A stretch of 64,000 nucleotides of DNA from an uncultured Lachnospiraceae bacterium (lineage in GTDB: Bacteria > Bacillota > Clostridia > Lachnospirales > Lachnospiraceae). Positions 60,763 through 64,000 of the stretch are shown piece after piece (the stretch's first letter is position 1; every line of letters starts with the position of its first letter). The notes beneath the pieces are model-generated. The model was not told the origin of the DNA, did no database searches, and saw only the letters and a list, made by a program, of their open reading frames with translations. The position numbers and the translations under genes were made by a program. The stretch covers positions 124,001 to 188,000 of the forward strand of contig CAJTRK010000001.1 of the NCBI GenBank assembly GCA_910578475.1, given 5' to 3'.

Positions 60763-61632
60763 ATGCACTTCGTCAATGCAAAAGGGATTTTGTCTTCGGG
60801 AAACGGTATGAATCTTTACAGAGGATGTACGCATGGCTGTATATATTGCGACAGCCGCAGCCTGTGTTATCAGTTCACCCATGACTTCGAGGATATTGAA
60901 GTAAAACAGAATGCGCCCGAGCTTCTGGAAAAGGCGCTGCGTTCCAGGCGGAAGCGGTGCATGATTGGAACGGGGGCCATGTGCGACCCCTATATGCAGT
61001 GCGAAGAAGAACTCAGGCTGACAAGGCGCTGTCTGGAACTGATAGACGAATACGGTTATGGACTGGCAATTCAGACCAAGTCGGACCGGATTCTGCGGGA
61101 TTTGGATTTGCTGCGCAGCATTCATCATAAGGCAAAATGTGTGGTGCAGATGACGCTGACGACTTATGATGAAGACTTATGCCGCATCGTGGAACCGAAT
61201 GTCTGTACGACAAGGCGGCGTTTTGAAGTGCTGAAAATCATGCGGGAAAACGGTATTCCGACCGTTGTCTGGCTGTCGCCGCTGCTTCCTTTTCTGAATG
61301 ATACAAAGGAGAATGTGGAGGGGATTCTGGACTACTGCATACAGGCGGGCGTGTACGGCATCCTTTGCTTCGGCATCGGTTTAACGCTCAGACAGGGGAA
61401 CCGGGAATATTTTTACGCGAATCTGGACAGGCATTTTCCGGGCCTGCATGAAAAATATCATAAAACATACGGTTATGATTATGAAATCGCCAGTGAGAAC
61501 GGCGCGGAGCTGATGGCGTTTCTCAGGGAGCAATGCAGAAAGCATCATATCGTGTTCGATGTAAAAACATTGTTTTCTTATTTCCATGAATTTCCGGAAA
61601 ATAAGGGGTACGAACAGCTGAGCCTGTTTTGA
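60763..61632 (+). CDS. SPL-family radical SAM protein
   Basis: The 289-aa protein has the radical SAM cluster in RGCTHGCIYC followed by DSRS, the pattern of spore-photoproduct-lyase-like proteins, with further family blocks (MIGTGAMCDPYMQCE, then QMTLTTYDEDLCRI and VWLSPLLPFLND). The function of most such proteins, including the Rv2578c type, is unknown. The ATG at 60763 follows AAAGGGA; upstream in-frame sequence is unrelated. It is divergent from the MBOAT operon. Confidence 0.82.
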   Translation: MHFVNAKGILSSGNGMNLYRGCTHGCIYCDSRSLCYQFTHDFEDIEVKQNAPELLEKALRSRRKRCMIGTGAMCDPYMQCEEELRLTRRCLELIDEYGYGLAIQTKSDRILRDLDLLRSIHHKAKCVVQMTLTTYDEDLCRIVEPNVCTTRRRFEVLKIMRENGIPTVVWLSPLLPFLNDTKENVEGILDYCIQAGVYGILCFGIGLTLRQGNREYFYANLDRHFPGLHEKYHKTYGYDYEIASENGAELMAFLREQCRKHHIVFDVKTLFSYFHEFPENKGYEQLSLF

Positions 61633-61640
61633 TTTCGCTG

Positions 61641-61730
61641 TATTTCACACCCGTACCGATGCAGAGTCCGGTTCTCTTTGGAGGCATGCTTTCGCTTCAC
61701 GAAGGACTGCAGCGGTACGGGTGTGAAATA
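61641..61730. other. Long perfect hairpin after the SPL gene
   Basis: An 18-bp arm (61641-61658, starting TATTTCACACCC) is perfectly inverted at 61713-61730. The 54-bp loop contains further self-complementary bases (CTTTCGCTTCACGAAG). No T run follows, so it is not a simple terminator. Confidence 0.85.
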
Positions 61731-61813
61731 TCATTTGGTTTCAGCTGCTGACGGAAGCTCCCAAACACATCATAGACGCGGATGCAGAGAAGGGTGTATA
61801 ATCATAGTGCGAA

Positions 61814-61870
61814 GTGTGAAGGAAATCACTAAGCTCGAAAAAACCTCGCAAAGTGATTGCTTCTTCACAC
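61814..61870. other. Second hairpin upstream of the secreted protein gene
   Basis: GTGTGAAGGAAATCACT (61814-61830) pairs with AGTGATTGCTTCTTCACAC (61852-61870) with a small bulge. It lies 34 bp before the TTG start at 61904. Confidence 0.7.
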
Positions 61871-61903
61871 AAGATACAGGAAGATAAAAGCGGGGGATGA
61901 GAA

Positions 61904-63046
61904 TTGAAAGTTTGGAAAACCCGAAGAGGCAGAGGATGCCAGAACTACATAAAGAAACTCTTTTTCCTGTCCGCGGTCTGTTTGTGTGCGCTGTCCGTAT
62001 GCTGTGAAACGGCGCTGGCAGCAGAAGATACGGCTTTAAACGAAGACGGGGAGGTGCTTGCCCAGTACCGGGAATACCGGGAACGGCTGGAGTCCATATC
62101 GTACAGAACAGAAATCGGGGAGAATGGTTATGAGATAGTGGAAAACCAGATTTTCCCGATAGAGATTGCGGGATATGGAGAAGGAGAAGTCTCTCTCGTG
62201 CCCGCGTTCGACGAATCTTATCATCGGCTGGCCCTGTTTTTCGTGACAGAGGACGGACAGGTTATTTATAAGACGGACCAGCTGGAGACGAATAACCGCG
62301 TTCTTGGGCAGATGGAACAGCCGGCGTGCGATATCGCGGCGGTGTCCTTCCGGGATTTGGATATGGACGGACGCATGGATATCATCCTGATTACCGCCTG
62401 TGCCGGTGCGGACGGTTCCGACGAGGGATACAAAGTGGGAGACGTCCTTTTTCAGAGCAAAAAGCAGGCGGGATTCTACCGGGACTACCGGATTGCGGAT
62501 AAAATCAACCGATACGGGATGAACAAGAGCGCGGAAGTGATTACTGCTTTCGTCCGGGACGGCTGTTCGACGGAATTTCTGTATACGGCGACGACGCTGA
62601 AAGAACTGTTGGCGGAAGGGCTGCAGATTATTACGGAGCAATGCTATTACAGGACGTTTGGAAAACTGGGAAAACTGCAGGTCGTGCCCGGAACGTACCG
62701 CATTTCCAATTATGATGTTTTTATGGTGTATCTCGTCAGCGAACAGGGCGATATTCTGTACAGCTTGCAGCCGATGGGGGATTATGATAACCTGTATGCG
62801 CTCAAGGGAATCAACTGCCGGGATATCGACGGAGACGGCCTGAAAGACATCGTCATTCTGGCCAGGTACAGTTATGAGGGCGAGGAAGGCCGGCTCATTG
62901 TGGAAAGCGACTATTCCATCTATTATCAACGGACGGGCGGCTTTTCACTGGATACGGAAATCAAGGATATATACAGATGCAGCGATGAAGACACGATGGA
63001 AGCGCTGGTGGAAGCGGCGAGAAAATACTGGGGGTGGAAAGCGTGA
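61904..63046 (+). CDS. Secreted protein with FG-GAP-like repeats
   Basis: The 380-aa protein starts at TTG (61904, preceded by GGGGGATGAGAA). It has a signal peptide (positive N terminus, then FLSAVCLCALSVCCETALA, cleavage likely near residue 41) and a mature domain with FG-GAP-like calcium-type loops (FRDLDMDGRMD and CRDIDGDGLKD). Such proteins are extracytoplasmic sensors or adhesins. It stands directly before a two-component system and could deliver its signal (inference). A Cys pair in the signal might allow lipid attachment, but no proper lipobox is seen. Confidence 0.75.
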   Translation: MKVWKTRRGRGCQNYIKKLFFLSAVCLCALSVCCETALAAEDTALNEDGEVLAQYREYRERLESISYRTEIGENGYEIVENQIFPIEIAGYGEGEVSLVPAFDESYHRLALFFVTEDGQVIYKTDQLETNNRVLGQMEQPACDIAAVSFRDLDMDGRMDIILITACAGADGSDEGYKVGDVLFQSKKQAGFYRDYRIADKINRYGMNKSAEVITAFVRDGCSTEFLYTATTLKELLAEGLQIITEQCYYRTFGKLGKLQVVPGTYRISNYDVFMVYLVSEQGDILYSLQPMGDYDNLYALKGINCRDIDGDGLKDIVILARYSYEGEEGRLIVESDYSIYYQRTGGFSLDTEIKDIYRCSDEDTMEALVEAARKYWGWKA

Positions 63047-63150
63047 GAAGAACTTCTAAAGCTCACGCCAAAGGGCGTTTCGCTAAGAAGTTCTACGATT
63101 TGCGGAGCAAATCTTTCTCACGTTGCAGAATGCCCTGGCGGCCATTCTGC
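63041..63150 (+). promoter_or_regulatory. Highly structured leader between the secreted protein and the response regulator
   Basis: Several inverted repeats lie in a row: GCGTGAG/CTCACGC (63041/63062), AGAACTTCT/AGAAGTTCT (63049/63086), GATTTGC/GCAAATC (63097/63107) and GCAGAATG/CATTCTGC (63125/63143). The first arm can pair either with 63062-63068 or with CTTTCTCACG at about 63113-63122, so two folds exclude each other. This resembles an attenuator or switch ahead of the response regulator. Confidence 0.6.
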
Positions 63151-63173
63151 ATGAAAGGCATGGGGGGATTAGA

Positions 63174-63830
63174 ATGATTAAAATACTGATAGTGGATGAT
63201 GAAAAACCGATTTGTGATTTGATAGACCTGAATCTGTCGTCGGCAGGGTATCACTGTGATGCGGTGCAGGACGGACTTAAAGCAATCGAGAAAATAGAAC
63301 AGGAAACCTATGATTTAATTCTGCTTGATATCATGCTGCCCGGTGCGGACGGCTATGACGTCATGGAATATATCAGGCCGCTCGGCGTTCCTGTCATTTT
63401 CATTACGGCCAAACATGAGGTGAAAGACCGGGTAAAAGGATTAAAACTCGGCGCGGATGATTATCTTGTGAAGCCTTTTGATGTGGTGGAACTGGTCGCA
63501 CGGGTGGAAGCGGTACTGCGGCGTTACAATAAAACGGAACAACGGCTGACGGCGGGCGACGTTATCGTGGATGTGGAGGCGCGCAGGGTGACGAAGGGCG
63601 GACGTCCGGTCGAACTGACGAATAAAGAATTTGGGCTTCTGGTTCTTTTTATCCGAAATAAAAATGTGGCGCTTTTCCGGGAAACGTTGTATGAGAAAGT
63701 CTGGGAAGAAGAATATTATGGCGACAGCCGGACACTTGATTTACATGTGCAGCGTCTCAGAAGAAAACTTGGATGGGAAAACTGTCTGGTAGCGGTCTAT
63801 AAGGTCGGCTACCGGTTGGAAATAGGTTAA
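63174..63830 (+). CDS. OmpR/PhoB family response regulator
   Basis: The 218-aa protein has a receiver domain (acidic pair Asp8-Asp9, phospho-acceptor Asp52 in LLDIMLPG, Lys in FDVVELVARVEA region) and a C-terminal winged helix (PVELTNKEFGLLVLF, then TLDLHVQRLRRKLG). Phosphorylated dimers bind direct-repeat DNA sites. The ATG at 63174 follows GGGGGA. The sensor kinase starts 18 bp downstream, so they form a pair. Confidence 0.92.
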   Translation: MIKILIVDDEKPICDLIDLNLSSAGYHCDAVQDGLKAIEKIEQETYDLILLDIMLPGADGYDVMEYIRPLGVPVIFITAKHEVKDRVKGLKLGADDYLVKPFDVVELVARVEAVLRRYNKTEQRLTAGDVIVDVEARRVTKGGRPVELTNKEFGLLVLFIRNKNVALFRETLYEKVWEEEYYGDSRTLDLHVQRLRRKLGWENCLVAVYKVGYRLEIG

Positions 63831-63848
63831 AGAAAAGGGTTATCTGTG

Positions 63849-64000
63849 ATGAAATTTTCATTGAAAATCTTGCTGTGGACGATTATCGTCATGGCGCTGG
63901 CATTAGGGTTCAGCGGTTTCTATTTCGTCAATTATGTCTTTGAAACGTCTCTGGAACGGGAAGTCGGGCAGGCCATGGATGAAAGCAGCATACTCGGGTT
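63849..64000 (+). CDS. Sensor histidine kinase, 5' part
   Basis: The first 50 codons of a membrane protein: MKFSLKILLWTIIVMALALG then a second charged stretch ending MDESSIL. This N-terminal membrane helix plus its position after an OmpR regulator identify the partner kinase; the catalytic domain lies beyond the window. AAAAGGG precedes the ATG. Confidence 0.8.
   Translation, partial: MKFSLKILLWTIIVMALALGFSGFYFVNYVFETSLEREVGQAMDESSILG

Overview
The window reads as a chromosome segment of a low-to-mid GC, monoderm gut-type Clostridia, most likely a Lachnospiraceae relative. This is inferred from strong AGGAGG-type ribosome binding sites, Clostridia-style gene families (DUF1667 trio, DUF3788/DUF3795, CZB chemoreceptor, PocR sensor, MATE, AraC, XRE) and the absence of any outer-membrane genes. 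No rRNA, tRNA, CRISPR array or intact insertion sequence was seen.

Region 1 (1-27.4 kb, all on +) is a surface-glycan locus. It opens with the 3' part of a Wzt-like ABC exporter ATPase. Three tandem membrane-anchored transglutaminase-like paralogues follow (the middle one is frameshifted at a G8 tract), then a two-domain glycosyltransferase, two asparagine-synthase-type amidotransferases, a GT4 glycosyltransferase and a methyltransferase. A three-gene FAD oxidoreductase/DUF1667 operon interrupts it. The glycan genes resume with a bifunctional fucokinase/GDP-fucose pyrophosphorylase, a deoxysugar set (DegT aminotransferase, FdtA-type ketoisomerase, EvaA-type 2,3-dehydratase, Gfo/Idh/MocA reductase), a pair of small ArnE/ArnF-like flippase subunits, a second methyltransferase, an ArnC/GtrB-like polyprenyl-phosphate glycosyltransferase and a GT28-like glycosyltransferase. 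G8 tracts and short tandem duplications are scattered through this region, which suggests variable surface structures.

Region 2 (27.4-38.9 kb) is an accessory island, very AT-rich on its left side. On - it carries a two-TM membrane protein, a 30-codon overlapping ORF and a divergent RlmN/Cfr-like radical SAM enzyme. A noncoding stretch of about 780 bp holds a good promoter, long hairpins, an operator-like element and a possible three-way-junction RNA. A 53-aa basic protein, a giant HEXXH protein directly abutting an FRG-domain protein (defence-like architecture), an HD hydrolase, an AraC regulator, a decayed gene and two paralogous XRE repressors follow. One 27-bp operator-like motif recurs in front of both XRE genes and in the noncoding stretch.

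Region 3 (38.9-53.7 kb) is mixed: a membrane protein, an AAA ATPase, a soluble CZB chemoreceptor, RecQ, a PocR-sensing receptor, a divergent aquaporin-like protein, a degenerate flagellin-like protein, a MATE exporter, an XRE membrane regulator, an acyltransferase, a DUF3788-DUF3795 protein and a MutS2-like ATPase lacking Smr.

Region 4 (53.7-64 kb) has a serine hydrolase, a putative helical-bundle protein, two tandem copies of an MBOAT plus AlgX/AlgJ-like (SGNH) O-acylation module, an SPL-family radical SAM protein, a secreted FG-GAP-like protein, and an OmpR response regulator followed by the start of its sensor kinase. Dispersed terminator-bearing repeats and unusually long intergenic hairpins are found in regions 2-4.
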